DNA of 41,391 nt from Rhodospirillales bacterium (GCA_028869995.1 JAGWQN010000007.1:1-41391); one strand, 5' to 3'; positions 16,623 through 26,282 are shown, numbered from the stretch's first letter. The notes: generated by a model from the sequence alone, not told the origin. Numbers and translations: made by a program.

Positions 16623-18196
16623 GGATCATCTCCCGCAAGAAAGTTGGTGAGGTGGGCGAGCCGACCGGCCTCTGCCGCGAGCTTGTCGGGGCGAAGGCGC
16701 ACGATGCGAGGACAGCGCAGGGTGATCCCGGATCGGTGGCGCGGCGAGCGCCGCACACCGTCGAACGCCACGTCCAGGACGAGCGACTTGACGACGTCAC
16801 GCACGGGCCCGAAGCGTGCCGCGGTATGCTGGCGCACCCAACCGTCGAGATCGATGCCGATCGGCACGCCTTCGGCCGGTTCAGCCTTGCCGACCGGCAC
16901 CAGGACTTCGCCATCCCATACACCAAACGTGACGTTGCTGTAGAAGGAACCGCGCTCGCCGGGGCCGCGCTCGGCATACATCAGGACGGCGTCGATGTTG
17001 AACGGGCCACCCCTGTATTCCCACCAGAGACCGGGCGGACGGCCGGCGCGGTAGGGCGAGTCCGCCCGCTTGAGCATCAGCCCCTCGACACCACCCGCGC
17101 GCGTGCCGGCGCACAATCGCCGCAGCTGATCGGGACCGGACACCGCAAGCAGAGGCGAGAGGTCCGCGCGAGCCGGCCGGACCCTGGCAAACCAGGCCTC
17201 GAGCCGAGCCCGGCGGCTCGCAAAGGGCAGTTCGCGAAGATCCTCGCCTTCGTCGCAGAGGATGTCAAAGAGGCGGACATGAGCGGGAAAGCGCTCGAGC
17301 ACAGCGCGGCCCGGCGCCCGGCGCCCGAGGCGCCGCTGCAAATCCGCGAACGGGGCAACGCCGCCGTCGCGGGTCACCAGCAGTTCCCCATCCAGAACCG
17401 CGCCGTGATTGAGCGCACCTGCAAGATCGGGAAAGCTCGCCGAGATATCGTCGCCGTTTCCCGACAGCACGCGCGGATCCGCTCCACCAACGAGCTGGAC
17501 ACGCAGGCCATCCCATTTCCATTCCGCAACGTAATCCGCAAGCTCGAGGGCGGCAAGCTCAGCGTCCTCCAGCGGGTTGGCGAGCATGGGCGGGCGGAAG
17601 TGTGCGTGCCCACCGGTGTCCGGGCGCGTGGCCCTGCGCTCGATCCACGCAAAAAGGGCTTCGTAGGGTGGCGAGAGCGCGGGCCAGATCTCCTCGATCT
17701 GGGTCTCGGTAACGTGGCCGCGCGACATGTCCGCGAGGGCTCGCCTGGCAGGACCGGCCATGTCGCCGGGACGCAGGCCGCCGGTCACGAGCTTCAGCAG
17801 AGCGAGGCGCGCCGCAGGCGGGCTCGCGTCGAGCCAGGCTGCGATGCGAGACGGCCGGTCGGCCTTCGCCGTATCGCGCAGGCCCGATACGATTTCCGAC
17901 AGACGGGGCGCTTCTCCGCTGCCCTCTGCCGGCCACATCAGCGCCAGTGTCTCCCCGAGATCGCCGACATATTGATAAGAGGTCGCAAACAGCTCGGGGT
18001 CCGTCCGGGCCGAGGCGAGCGTGCGGAGCAGACCGGCCCCGACCACAGGCAGATCGAGCCTGCCAGCCAGCGCCGCCAGCGCGAAGCCGCGATCGGGATC
18101 GGGCGTCGTCTCGAAATAATTCCGCAGCAGGGCCAGCACCGTCGTGCGGCCGCGCGCGAACAGCAGCCCCTCCAACAGGCTCGCGAAGCGGATCAT
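16619..18196 (-). CDS. ATP-dependent DNA ligase of the ligase-associated repair cluster
   Basis: A 525-residue ATP-dependent DNA ligase. The N-terminal helical DNA-binding domain (about 1-190) precedes the nucleotidyltransferase domain. Motif I is EWKWDGLRVQL with the adenylated Lys at about 227; DGELLV follows; motif III is LFDILCDEGED; motif IV is VEGLMLK. Motif V, normally W-W-K-W-K in this family, reads W-W-E-Y-R here, replacing both Lys. The C-terminal OB-fold contains NVTFGVWDG and the final RCPRIVRLRPDK. The start overlaps the exonuclease stop (ATGA). Together with the exonuclease, helicase and PdeM it makes up the known ligase-associated DNA damage response set. Confidence 0.93.
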   Translation of the reverse strand: MIRFASLLEGLLFARGRTTVLALLRNYFETTPDPDRGFALAALAGRLDLPVVGAGLLRTLASARTDPELFATSYQYVGDLGETLALMWPAEGSGEAPRLSEIVSGLRDTAKADRPSRIAAWLDASPPAARLALLKLVTGGLRPGDMAGPARRALADMSRGHVTETQIEEIWPALSPPYEALFAWIERRATRPDTGGHAHFRPPMLANPLEDAELAALELADYVAEWKWDGLRVQLVGGADPRVLSGNGDDISASFPDLAGALNHGAVLDGELLVTRDGGVAPFADLQRRLGRRAPGRAVLERFPAHVRLFDILCDEGEDLRELPFASRRARLEAWFARVRPARADLSPLLAVSGPDQLRRLCAGTRAGGVEGLMLKRADSPYRAGRPPGLWWEYRGGPFNIDAVLMYAERGPGERGSFYSNVTFGVWDGEVLVPVGKAEPAEGVPIGIDLDGWVRQHTAARFGPVRDVVKSLVLDVAFDGVRRSPRHRSGITLRCPRIVRLRPDKLAAEAGRLAHLTNFLAGDDP

Positions 18197-19203
18197 GCCT
18201 CCTCTCCCCGGCCGAGCAGCCGCAAGGCGTGGCCGCGGATGCCGCGCTGCCCGAGGGCATGGATCAGCGCATCCTCGCGGCCATGGGTGACCCAGATTTC
18301 CGGCGCACCCACATCATGGGCCGTCGCCAGGAGCTCGTTCCAGTCGGCATGGTCGGAGATAATGAGCGGCAACTCGGCGCCGCTCTGCAGGGCGCGCTTG
18401 CGCAGCCGCAGCCAACCGCTGGCGGCACAGAGGACCGGCTCGCCAAGCTCGCGCACCCAGCGTTCGTCGAGGGCGGCGGGAGGCGCCAGCACGATGCCGC
18501 CCGGACCTTCGAGGCCAAGATCGGCGATGGTGCGCAGCGCCCCGAGCTCGACGCCGAACTCGCCGTAAAGCTCGCACAGCGGCTGCAGCGCACGATGCAG
18601 GAAGATGGGACCGTCCCAGCCGCCCTGGCGCAAAAGGGCGATCAGATGCTGTGCCTTGCCGAGCGCGTAGCAGGCGACGACATGCCGGCGATCAGGAAAC
18701 AGGGCGAGGGAGCCCAGCAGGCGCGCGATCTCCGCCGCCGGCGGCGGGTGGCGGAAAACCGGCAGCGCAAAGGTCGCCTCGGTCACGAACACGTCGCACG
18801 GCACGGGCACGAAGCCGGCGCAGGTGGGGTCCGCACGGCGCTTGTAATCGCCGGAAATGACAGCGCGCGAACCGCCATGCTCGAGGACGATCTGCGCCGA
18901 GCCGAGAACATGGCCAGCGGGCTGAAGGGTGACCGACACGCCGCCGACGGCGAGCGTCTCGCCATAGCGGAGGGCACGCCCGCTGGCCGGCGCCGCCTTG
19001 CGCGCGCGCATGATCGCGAGCGTCTCCGCCGTGGCCAGCACCGCGGCGTGGCCCGGGCGGGCGTGGTCGCTGTGGCCGTGCGTCACGACGGCCCGCTCGA
19101 CCGCGCGGTGCGGGTCGATGAAGAAGCCGCCGGGTTCGCAGTACAGCCCCTCCGGGCGAACGGTGAGCCAGGTCGACGGATGCGCGGGACCGCGATGAGC
19201 CAT
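18193..19203 (-). CDS. ligase-associated DNA damage response exonuclease (metallo-beta-lactamase fold)
   Basis: A 336-residue metallo-beta-lactamase/beta-CASP-type nuclease of the ligase-associated exonuclease family, related to SNM1/Artemis-like enzymes. The metal site is VTHGHSDHARPGH near residues 40-52, then GHVLGSAQ, ISGDYKRR (metal Asp) and ISDHADWNEL with a later His. The ATG at 19203 was chosen; the frame stays open further upstream, but that part is antisense to the helicase gene. No good Shine-Dalgarno is visible before it. It is the first gene of the exonuclease-ligase-aldolase operon and is divergent, with a 45-base gap, from the helicase gene. Confidence 0.93.
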   Translation of the reverse strand: MAHRGPAHPSTWLTVRPEGLYCEPGGFFIDPHRAVERAVVTHGHSDHARPGHAAVLATAETLAIMRARKAAPASGRALRYGETLAVGGVSVTLQPAGHVLGSAQIVLEHGGSRAVISGDYKRRADPTCAGFVPVPCDVFVTEATFALPVFRHPPPAAEIARLLGSLALFPDRRHVVACYALGKAQHLIALLRQGGWDGPIFLHRALQPLCELYGEFGVELGALRTIADLGLEGPGGIVLAPPAALDERWVRELGEPVLCAASGWLRLRKRALQSGAELPLIISDHADWNELLATAHDVGAPEIWVTHGREDALIHALGQRGIRGHALRLLGRGEEA

Positions 19204-19248
19204 GGGGGGAATCTGGCGCCGGCCGGGCCGTGACGCCAGAGTGCCGGC

Positions 19249-21636
19249 ATGCCGCCGCGCCAGGAGCTGCCGGAACCGTTTTCGCGCTGGTTCGCCGCCA
19301 GGGGCTGGACGCTGCGCGCGCACCAGCGCGCAGTGCTGGAAAGCACCGAGGACGTGCTGCTCCTGGCGCCGACCGGGGCGGGCAAGACGCTGGCTGGGTT
19401 CCTCGCCAGCCTGGTGGCGCTCGCCGCCGACCCGAGGCCGAGGCTGCACACGATCTATGTCTCGCCGCTGAAGGCGCTGGCGGCGGATATCGCCCGCAAC
19501 CTGATGCGCCCGATCGAGGACATGGCGCTGCCGATCACGGTCGAGACCCGCACCGGGGACACCCCGCAGGAACGCAGGCGCCGCCAGCGTGACGCCCCGC
19601 CGCATTGTCTGCTGACCACACCGGAGAGCCTGGCGCTGCTGGTCTCGCTCCCGGAATGGATCGCGACCCTCGCCAGCGTCGAGACGGTGGTCATCGACGA
19701 GGTGCACGCACTGGCCGGCACCAAGCGCGGCGACCAACTGGCGCTGGCCCTCACACGCGTCGGCGGGCGGCGGATCGGCCTCTCCGCGACCGTCGCGCAC
19801 CGGGCGCCGATCGCGCGCTATGTCGGGTCGGCGGCGCGGATCGTCGAGGCACCGGCGGGTTCGCCGCCGGTCGTGACGATGATGCTGCCGGCAGGCAGGC
19901 TGCCATGGTCGGGGCATATGGGACTGGCGGCCGCCCCGGTGATCATGGAGCGGATCAGGGCGGCGAGGCTCAGCATCGTCTTCGTCAACACACGTGCGCA
20001 GGCGGAGCTGCTGTTCCATGCCCTGTGGCGGATCAACGAGGCGACCCTGCCGATCGCGATCCACCACGGCAGCCTGGAGCGCGAGGCACGCGAACGCGTC
20101 GAGGCCGCCATGGCCGCCGGCAAGCTGCGTGCCGTCGTCGCCACCTCATCGCTCGACCTCGGCATCGACTGGGGCGATGTCGATCAGGTGCTGCAGGTCG
20201 GAGCGCCGAAGGGCGTCTCGCGGCTGCTGCAGCGCGTGGGTCGCTCCAACCACAGGATGGACGAGCCGAGCCGCGCGGTGCTCGTGCCGGCGAACCGGTT
20301 CGAGGTGCTGGAATGCGAGGCGGCGATCGCCGGGGTGGCGGCAGGCGAGCTCGACGGCGATCCGCCGCGGCCGGGCGGGCTCGACGTGCTGGCGCAGCAC
20401 ATTCTGGGCTGCGCCAGCGCGACGCCCTTCCTGCCCGAGGAACTCTATGCCGAGGTCACCCGCGCCGCCCCCTACGCGACGCTGAGCCGAGAGGATTTCG
20501 AGGCCGTCCTGGGGTTCGTCGCCGATGGCGGCTACGCGCTGCGCGCCTATGAACGCTACCGGAAGCTGTTCCGCGACGCCGAGGGCCGGATGCATGTGCG
20601 CACCGAGCGGATCGCCCGCCAGCACCGGATGAACATCGGCACCATCGTCGAGGCACCGTTGCTCAAGGTGCGCCTTCATGGACGCGGCGCGCCGCTCGGC
20701 GAAATCGAGGAATATTTCGCGACCACCCTGGTGCCCGGCGACACGTTCATGTTTGCCGGCCGGCTGCTGCGGTTCCTGCGCATCCGCGAGACCACGGTGG
20801 AGGCGGCCGACGGTGGCAGCGGCGAGCCGCGCGTGCCGACCTACGAAGGCGGGCGCATGCCGATGACGACCAACCTCGCCGGCAGGGTACGCACGATGCT
20901 GCACGACCCGACGACGTGGCATCGCTTCCCCGAGCCGGTGCGCGAATGGCTCGCGGCACAGAAGCGGCACTCATCGCTGCCGGGTCCCGACGACCTGGTG
21001 GTCGAGACATTCCCGCGCGGCGGGCGGCACTACATGGTCGCCTATTGCTTCGATGGGCGCCAGGCGCACCAGACGCTCGGCATGATCATCACCCGGCGGA
21101 TGGAGCGGGCGGGATTCCAGCCGCTGGGCTTCGTCGCGACGGACTACGTTCTGGCGACCTGGTCGGCGCGCCAGCCGGTCGCGGTCGCGAAGCTGTTCGA
21201 GCAAGACCTTCTGGGCGACGATCTCGAGGCATGGATGGCGGAAAGCTCCATGCTGCGGCGCACCTTCCGCAACGTCGCGGTGATCGCGGGACTGATCGAA
21301 CGCCACCACCCCGGGGCGGAGAAGAACCGGCGCCAGGTCACCGTCTCGAGCGACCTCGTGTATGACGTCCTGCGCAAACACCAGCCGGATCACGTGCTGC
21401 TGCGCGCGACCTGGGCCGATGCGGCGGCGGGGTTGACGGATATCGGGCGCATCGCGGGGATGCTCGCACGGGTCGGACGACGGGTGCGCCACCGGGCGCT
21501 GTCGCGGGTCTCGCCGCTGGCGGTCCCGGTGCTGCTCGAGGTCGGGCGCGAGCAGGTCCGCAGCGGGGAGGACGAGGAAGCGCTGCTGGCCGAAGCCGAG
21601 GCGCTGGCGGCAGAAGCGGGGGTCCCCGCCGGCTGA
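19249..21636 (+). CDS. ligase-associated DEXH-box helicase (Lhr-core type)
   Basis: A 795-residue superfamily 2 helicase of the ligase-associated Lhr-core group. It shows the Q-region LRAHQRAVL, Walker A APTGAGKT (about 43-50), TPES, DEXH box VIDEVHALAGTKRGDQ, motif III GLSATV, the second RecA domain with VFVNTRAQAELLF and VATSSLDLGIDWGDV, and motif VI QRVGRSNH. A winged-helix and Lhr-specific domain follow. Lhr-type helicases translocate 3' to 5' on single-stranded DNA. It starts 45 bases from the divergent exonuclease gene. PdeM, the usual fourth member of the set, lies 3.9 kb further on, separated by an ABC transporter operon. Confidence 0.94.
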   Translation: MPPRQELPEPFSRWFAARGWTLRAHQRAVLESTEDVLLLAPTGAGKTLAGFLASLVALAADPRPRLHTIYVSPLKALAADIARNLMRPIEDMALPITVETRTGDTPQERRRRQRDAPPHCLLTTPESLALLVSLPEWIATLASVETVVIDEVHALAGTKRGDQLALALTRVGGRRIGLSATVAHRAPIARYVGSAARIVEAPAGSPPVVTMMLPAGRLPWSGHMGLAAAPVIMERIRAARLSIVFVNTRAQAELLFHALWRINEATLPIAIHHGSLEREARERVEAAMAAGKLRAVVATSSLDLGIDWGDVDQVLQVGAPKGVSRLLQRVGRSNHRMDEPSRAVLVPANRFEVLECEAAIAGVAAGELDGDPPRPGGLDVLAQHILGCASATPFLPEELYAEVTRAAPYATLSREDFEAVLGFVADGGYALRAYERYRKLFRDAEGRMHVRTERIARQHRMNIGTIVEAPLLKVRLHGRGAPLGEIEEYFATTLVPGDTFMFAGRLLRFLRIRETTVEAADGGSGEPRVPTYEGGRMPMTTNLAGRVRTMLHDPTTWHRFPEPVREWLAAQKRHSSLPGPDDLVVETFPRGGRHYMVAYCFDGRQAHQTLGMIITRRMERAGFQPLGFVATDYVLATWSARQPVAVAKLFEQDLLGDDLEAWMAESSMLRRTFRNVAVIAGLIERHHPGAEKNRRQVTVSSDLVYDVLRKHQPDHVLLRATWADAAAGLTDIGRIAGMLARVGRRVRHRALSRVSPLAVPVLLEVGREQVRSGEDEEALLAEAEALAAEAGVPAG

Positions 21637-21681
21637 TCCGCACGCCGGCGCGGCGGCCCGTCTTGGCCGGGCAGGCGAATT

Positions 21682-21701
21682 ATGACAGCGTGGCGTGTCA
21701 T
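21682..21701. promoter_or_regulatory. inverted repeat, possible operator of the ABC operon
   Basis: ATGACA and TGTCAT flank an 8-base spacer in the 130-base gap before the substrate-binding-protein gene. A 6-bp dyad of this form fits a dimeric regulator, but no regulator gene is nearby and chance is possible. Confidence 0.25.
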
Positions 21702-21766
21702 CGGGCGGTAACAGACAGGGCGCCCTTCAGTCGCTAGAACCGCGCCGCCCCAACAAGGAGACTCGC

Positions 21767-22849
21767 ATGACTCAGCTCACCCGCCGCGCAGCCCTCGCCG
21801 TCGGAGCCTCGGCCCTCGCGCTGCCCGCCGTCGCCAGCGCCCAGAGCGCCGGCCAGATCGCCGCGGCGAAAAAGGACGGCCGGCTCAATGTCATCGCACT
21901 GCCGCCGGACTGGGCGAATTACGGCGAGATCATCAGCACCTTCGAGAAGAAATACGGCATCAAGGTCAACAGCGCGGCACCCGACGACAGCTCGGCGCAG
22001 GAGCTCCAGGCGATCCGCTCGCTGAAGGGGCAGACACGCGGCCCGGACACCGTGGATGTCGGCCCCACCTTCGCCATCTCGGGCGTCAAGGAAGGGCTGT
22101 GGCAGCCCTACAAGGTCGCTACCTGGGCCTCGATCCCCGCCAACATGAAGGAGGCGAGCGGCCTCTGGTACGGCGATTATTTCGGCATCATCTCGCTCGG
22201 CGTGAACCGCTCGGTGGTCAAGAATCCGCCCAAGACATGGGCCGACCTGCTGAAGCCGGAATACAAGGGCATGGTGGCGCTAAACGGCTCGCCCTCCGGC
22301 GCCGCGGCGGCGTTCTCCGGGGTCTATGCGGCGGCGCTCGGCAATGGCGGTTCGCTCGACAACATCGAGCCCGGCATCGAGTTCTTCGGCAAGCTGGCGA
22401 AGGCCGGGAATTTCAACCCGGCGTCCGCCACGCCGGCCTCGCTACAGTCGGGCACGACGCCGATCGTCCTGAATTGGGACTATCTGAACCTGGCCCAGGC
22501 GAAGAAATCGGTGGGCAAGGTGCAGATCGACACGATCCTGCCGGAAGGCGCGCAGCCGCTCGGCGCCTTTTACTGCCAGGCGATCAGCAAATACGCTCCG
22601 AACCCCGCCTCGGCGAAGCTTTGGATGGAGTTCCTCTACTCCGATGAGGGCCAGCTTCTGTTCCTCAAGGGCTTCGCCCATCCCGCGCGTTTCGCCGACC
22701 TGGCCAAGCGCAACGCGATCCCGGCGGCTCTCGCCAAGACCCTGCCGCCCGCCGCGCCCTACGCCGCCGCCGCCTTCCCCACCGCCGCGCAGCAGGACAA
22801 GGCCAAGAACGTGATCGCTGCGAACTGGTCGAAGATGGTCAAGGTCTGA
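21767..22849 (+). CDS. ABC transporter substrate-binding protein (spermidine/putrescine/iron type)
   Basis: A 360-residue periplasmic binding protein. The N-terminus LTRRAALAVGASALALPAVASAQS is an export signal with paired Arg and an ASA-Q cleavage site; a Tat-type signal is possible. The mature part has GRLNVIALPPDWANYGEII and KKYGIKVNSAAPDDSS, typical of the PotD/AfuA/phosphonate-type cluster of extracellular binding proteins (SBP_bac_6/8). The start has AAGGAG upstream. It leads a four-gene operon (binding protein, two permeases, ATPase) with coupled stops and starts. The ligand could be a polyamine, ferric iron, thiamine or an aminophosphonate; sequence inspection does not decide. Confidence 0.9.
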   Translation: MTQLTRRAALAVGASALALPAVASAQSAGQIAAAKKDGRLNVIALPPDWANYGEIISTFEKKYGIKVNSAAPDDSSAQELQAIRSLKGQTRGPDTVDVGPTFAISGVKEGLWQPYKVATWASIPANMKEASGLWYGDYFGIISLGVNRSVVKNPPKTWADLLKPEYKGMVALNGSPSGAAAAFSGVYAAALGNGGSLDNIEPGIEFFGKLAKAGNFNPASATPASLQSGTTPIVLNWDYLNLAQAKKSVGKVQIDTILPEGAQPLGAFYCQAISKYAPNPASAKLWMEFLYSDEGQLLFLKGFAHPARFADLAKRNAIPAALAKTLPPAAPYAAAAFPTAAQQDKAKNVIAANWSKMVKV

Positions 22850-22854
22850 CCTTG

Positions 22855-23706
22855 ATGGCTTGGCGGGAACGGGCCGCGGACGTGATCTTCGTTGGCCCGT
22901 TCCTGCTCTTCGCCCTCGCGTTCCTGGTGGTCCCTTCGCTCGGCCTGTTCGTCCAGGCGGTGACCACCGGGCACGGTTTTTCGCTGGCACCGCTCGCAAC
23001 CCTCTGGTCGGCGGATCACCTGACGGCGTTCCGCAACTCGATCGAAGTGTCGGTGCTGTCGGCGTTGGTCGGCACCGCGGCGGGGGCCGTCGGGGCCTGG
23101 CTGACGCTGGCTCCCGGCATGCCGCGATGGGCCCGCGCGCTCATCTCTACATTCTCCGCGGTCGCGGCGAATTTCGCCGGTGTTCCCCTCGCCTTTGCCT
23201 TCATCTCGACGCTGGGAACGCTCGGCGTGATCACCGGGCTGCTGAAGGCCGTGGGCATCGATATCTACGCGGCCGGCTTTTCCTTGTTCCGCATGGAGGG
23301 GCTGGTCATCGTTTATGCCTATTTCCAGATCCCGCTGATGCTGATTGTCATCACGCCCGCCCTCGAAGGGTTGCGGCGCGAGTGGCGCGAGGCGGCTGAA
23401 GGGCTGGGCGCCTCGACGTGGCAATTCTGGCGGCATGTCGGCTTGCCGGTTCTGCTGCCCTCGCTGCTGTCGGCGGCGATGCTGCTGTTCGGCAATGCGT
23501 TCAGCGCCTACGCCACGCCCTATGCGCTGACCGCCGGCAACCTGCCGCTGGTGACGATCGACATTTCCAATGTCCTCTCCGGCAATGTGTCCCTCTCCCC
23601 GGCGGAGGGCGCGGCCCTTGCCTGCGGCATGATCGTGGTGATGGCGGCGGTGATGGTCCTTTATGGGCTGCTGGCGCGCCGCGTCGGCAAATGGCGCGTC
23701 CGATGA
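22855..23706 (+). CDS. ABC transporter permease 1 (PotB-like)
   Basis: A 283-residue inner-membrane permease with about six spans of the PotB/AfuB-like class. The EAA loop reads EWREAAEGLGASTWQFWRHVGLPVLLPSLL. I chose the ATG at 22855, five bases after the binding-protein stop, over a TTG at 22852. Its stop overlaps the start of the second permease (ATGA). It would form one half of the membrane channel for the operon's importer. Confidence 0.9.
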   Translation: MAWRERAADVIFVGPFLLFALAFLVVPSLGLFVQAVTTGHGFSLAPLATLWSADHLTAFRNSIEVSVLSALVGTAAGAVGAWLTLAPGMPRWARALISTFSAVAANFAGVPLAFAFISTLGTLGVITGLLKAVGIDIYAAGFSLFRMEGLVIVYAYFQIPLMLIVITPALEGLRREWREAAEGLGASTWQFWRHVGLPVLLPSLLSAAMLLFGNAFSAYATPYALTAGNLPLVTIDISNVLSGNVSLSPAEGAALACGMIVVMAAVMVLYGLLARRVGKWRVR

Positions 23707-24437
23707 AGTGGCTGTGGGTTCCGCTCGCGGGCTATTTCGCGCTGCCGCTGGTAGCGACGGCCGTGCTGTCCCTGTGGCAGGGCTCGCGAGGCTATGGGTT
23801 CGAGGCCTATGTCACGCTGATCCATACGCCGGAAATGTGGAACAGCCTGCTGTTGTCGGCGCGGCTGGCGATCGAGACGATCATCGCCGGGCTGGTGATC
23901 CTGGTGCCCGCCGTCTTCTGGATGAACCTGCGGCTGCCGCGGTTGCGGCCGATGTTCGACTTCATCTCGGTGCTGCCGCTGGTGGTCCCGGCGATCTCGC
24001 TCGTCGCCGGGATCACGGCCATCTACACCGGCCCGGACTGGCTGGTGGGGACGGCGAATTTCCTGGTCATTCCCTATGTGATCCTGGCCCTGCCCTTCAC
24101 TTACCGCGCGCTCGACGTCGGCATGCGCGCGCTCGATCTGCGCACCCTGACGGAAGCGGCGCAGAGCCTCGGCGCCTCCTGGCCAAGCATGATCCTGCGC
24201 GTGCTGGTGCCCAACCTGATCACGGCGCTGCTCGGCGCGGCCCTGCTCACCATCACCATCGTCATTGGCGAGTTCACCTTCGCCAATATCCTGCTGTTCA
24301 ACACGTTCGCCGTCTATATCAACCACATCGGCAGCACCTCGGCGACGCAGGCGGCAGCGTTGTCGCTGCTCGCCTTCCTCCTCACCTGGTCGGCAATGCT
24401 GGGCGTGGCGCTGGGCGGAAGGAAGGCCGCGCGATGA
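23703..24437 (+). CDS. ABC transporter permease 2 (PotC-like)
   Basis: A 244-residue inner-membrane permease of the PotC-like class, beginning MKWLWVPLAGYFALPLVATAVL. The EAA loop is LTEAAQSLGASWPSMILRVLVPNL. The ATG at 23703 overlaps the stop of permease 1; an in-frame ATG at 23691 lies inside permease 1. The stop in turn overlaps the ATPase start. About six membrane segments are visible. It is short for the class but complete. Confidence 0.9.
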   Translation: MKWLWVPLAGYFALPLVATAVLSLWQGSRGYGFEAYVTLIHTPEMWNSLLLSARLAIETIIAGLVILVPAVFWMNLRLPRLRPMFDFISVLPLVVPAISLVAGITAIYTGPDWLVGTANFLVIPYVILALPFTYRALDVGMRALDLRTLTEAAQSLGASWPSMILRVLVPNLITALLGAALLTITIVIGEFTFANILLFNTFAVYINHIGSTSATQAAALSLLAFLLTWSAMLGVALGGRKAAR

Positions 24438-25498
24438 TCTCGCTCGAAGCAATATCGTTGCGGAAAGTCTATGGTTCCCGCACCGTGCTCGCCGACGTGT
24501 CGCTGGCGCTCGGGGCTGGCGAGTTCGTCTCGCTGCTCGGCCCCTCCGGCTGCGGGAAGACGACGTTGCTGCGCCTCGTCGCCGGGTTCGAGCGGCCCGA
24601 TGGCGGGCGGATCCAGCTCGACGGCCGCGACATCACCGGCATCACGGCCGCGAAGCGCAACATCGGCATGGTGTTCCAGGCCTACTCGCTGTTCCCCAAC
24701 ATGACGGCGGAGGAGAATGTGGGCTTCGGCCTCAGGGTCCGAGGCGAGGCGGCGGCAGCCCGGTGCAAGCGCGCGCAGGAGATGCTGGATCTCGTCGGGC
24801 TCGCCGAGCACATGCACAAATATCCTCACCAGCTCTCCGGCGGGCAGCAACAGCGCGTGGCGCTGGCGCGGGCGCTCGCGATCCGCCCGGCGCTGCTGCT
24901 GCTCGACGAGCCGCTCTCGGCGCTCGACGCACGGGTGCGCGTGCAGTTGCGCGACGAAATCCGGCGCATCCAGCGCGAGATCGGCGTGGCGGCGCTGTTC
25001 GTCACCCATGACCAGGAGGAGGCGCTGTCGATTTCCGACCGCGTCGCGGTGATGGAGAACGGGCGCATCGCGCAGCTCGGCGAGCCGGCAGCGATCTATG
25101 AGGAGCCCGAGAGCCTGTTTGTCGCGCGCTTCGTCGGCCAGATGGCGGAGTTCGACGCCGAGGTCGATGGCGACGGCGTGCGCATCGCCGGGCACACGCT
25201 GCCGGCGCGCCGGGCGGCGGGACACGCTCCGGGCGAGCGGGTGCATTTCTTCCTCCGCCCCGAGCATGTGCGGCTGGTCGAGCCCACCTTCGGACTGCCG
25301 GGGCTGGTGGAATCGCGCACCTTCAACGGCCCCACGACGACCTTCCGTATCGTGCTCGAAGGCGCCGGCCGCGTGCTCGCGACCGTACCGACGGCCGAGG
25401 CGCGCCACGCCCCGGGCGAGACGGTGGGCATCACGTGGGATCCCGCGGCCCCCCGGATCCTGAAACTCGACGGCGGGGTGCCGACACCCGAGACTTGA
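24434..25498 (+). CDS. ABC transporter ATP-binding protein (PotA/FbpC-like)
   Basis: A 354-residue ATPase of the polyamine/iron/sugar importer group. Walker A is GPSGCGKT (about 37-44), Q-loop MVFQAYSLFPNMT, signature LSGGQQQRVALARAL, Walker B LLLLDEPLSALD and switch VTHDQEEAL. The C-terminal third is a TOBE-type regulatory domain (VHFFLRPEHVRLVEP). Its ATG overlaps the permease 2 stop. It is the last gene of the importer operon, and pdeM starts 63 bases later. All catalytic motifs are intact. Confidence 0.92.
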   Translation: MISLEAISLRKVYGSRTVLADVSLALGAGEFVSLLGPSGCGKTTLLRLVAGFERPDGGRIQLDGRDITGITAAKRNIGMVFQAYSLFPNMTAEENVGFGLRVRGEAAAARCKRAQEMLDLVGLAEHMHKYPHQLSGGQQQRVALARALAIRPALLLLDEPLSALDARVRVQLRDEIRRIQREIGVAALFVTHDQEEALSISDRVAVMENGRIAQLGEPAAIYEEPESLFVARFVGQMAEFDAEVDGDGVRIAGHTLPARRAAGHAPGERVHFFLRPEHVRLVEPTFGLPGLVESRTFNGPTTTFRIVLEGAGRVLATVPTAEARHAPGETVGITWDPAAPRILKLDGGVPTPET

Positions 25499-25561
25499 CC
25501 GAACGCGACCCGCAACCGAAACCGGTGGCGTGCGGCAGGTTGTGGTCGGATCAGGACGGAC

Positions 25562-26275
25562 ATGAGCGCGGCGCCGGTGCATCTGCGCGGGGAACGCTTC
25601 CTGCTCGACCCGCTGGGCGGGGCGTGGTGGCCCGCGGAGCGCGTGCTGGCGGTCGCCGACCTGCACCTGGAAAAGGGCTCGGCCGCGGCGCGCGGGGGAC
25701 GGCTGCTGCCGCCATGGGACACGGCGGCGACGCTGGAGCGGCTCGATCTGCTGATGCGCCGCTACACGCCCGCGCGCGTGCTGTGCCTCGGCGATTCCTT
25801 CCATGACGGCGAAGGAAGGGCCCGGATGGTCCCGGCCGACGGGAGGCGGTTGGCGGCGCTGGAACAGCGGGCGGCGTTCGTCTGGGTTGCAGGCAACCAT
25901 GATAGCGGGCCGCTCGAGGAGCTGGTGATCGGGCCGGTGGCGTTCCGCCATATCGCGCAGTCAGGCTGGAAGGGCATCGAGATTTCCGGCCACTATCATC
26001 CCAAGGCGCGGGTGCCCGCCGCCGGCACGAGCATTTCGCGACCCTGTTTCGCAACCGACGGTAACCGCCTGATCCTGCCGGCCCTCGGGGCCTATGCCGG
26101 CGGGCTCGACCTCGGTGACCCAACCTTCCGCCCCCTCTTCCCCTCCGGTGGGCGGGCCTTTCTGCTGGGGCGCGGGCGCCTGTTCAGCTTCCGCTTCGGG
26201 GGGGTGGAAAAGCGCCGCGCGACCCCAGATCCAGGACTATGGGACGAGACACCGCGAGGGACGGCACGCGCCTAG
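25562..26275 (+). CDS. pdeM: ligase-associated DNA damage response endonuclease PdeM
   Basis: A 237-residue calcineurin-like metallophosphoesterase of the PdeM/ligase-associated family. The metal ligands are in VADLHLEKG, LGDSFHD, AGNHD and GHYHPKAR, in the order expected for the fold. Family members accompany the ligase, helicase and exonuclease genes, and PdeM is thought to act as a nuclease/phosphodiesterase in DNA repair. Here it is split from them by the ABC importer operon. The photolyase gene starts 7 bases after its stop, so the two repair genes are likely co-transcribed. The C-terminal about 20 residues are polar and probably unstructured. Confidence 0.92.
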   Translation: MSAAPVHLRGERFLLDPLGGAWWPAERVLAVADLHLEKGSAAARGGRLLPPWDTAATLERLDLLMRRYTPARVLCLGDSFHDGEGRARMVPADGRRLAALEQRAAFVWVAGNHDSGPLEELVIGPVAFRHIAQSGWKGIEISGHYHPKARVPAAGTSISRPCFATDGNRLILPALGAYAGGLDLGDPTFRPLFPSGGRAFLLGRGRLFSFRFGGVEKRRATPDPGLWDETPRGTARA

Positions 26276-26282
26276 CAACGCC

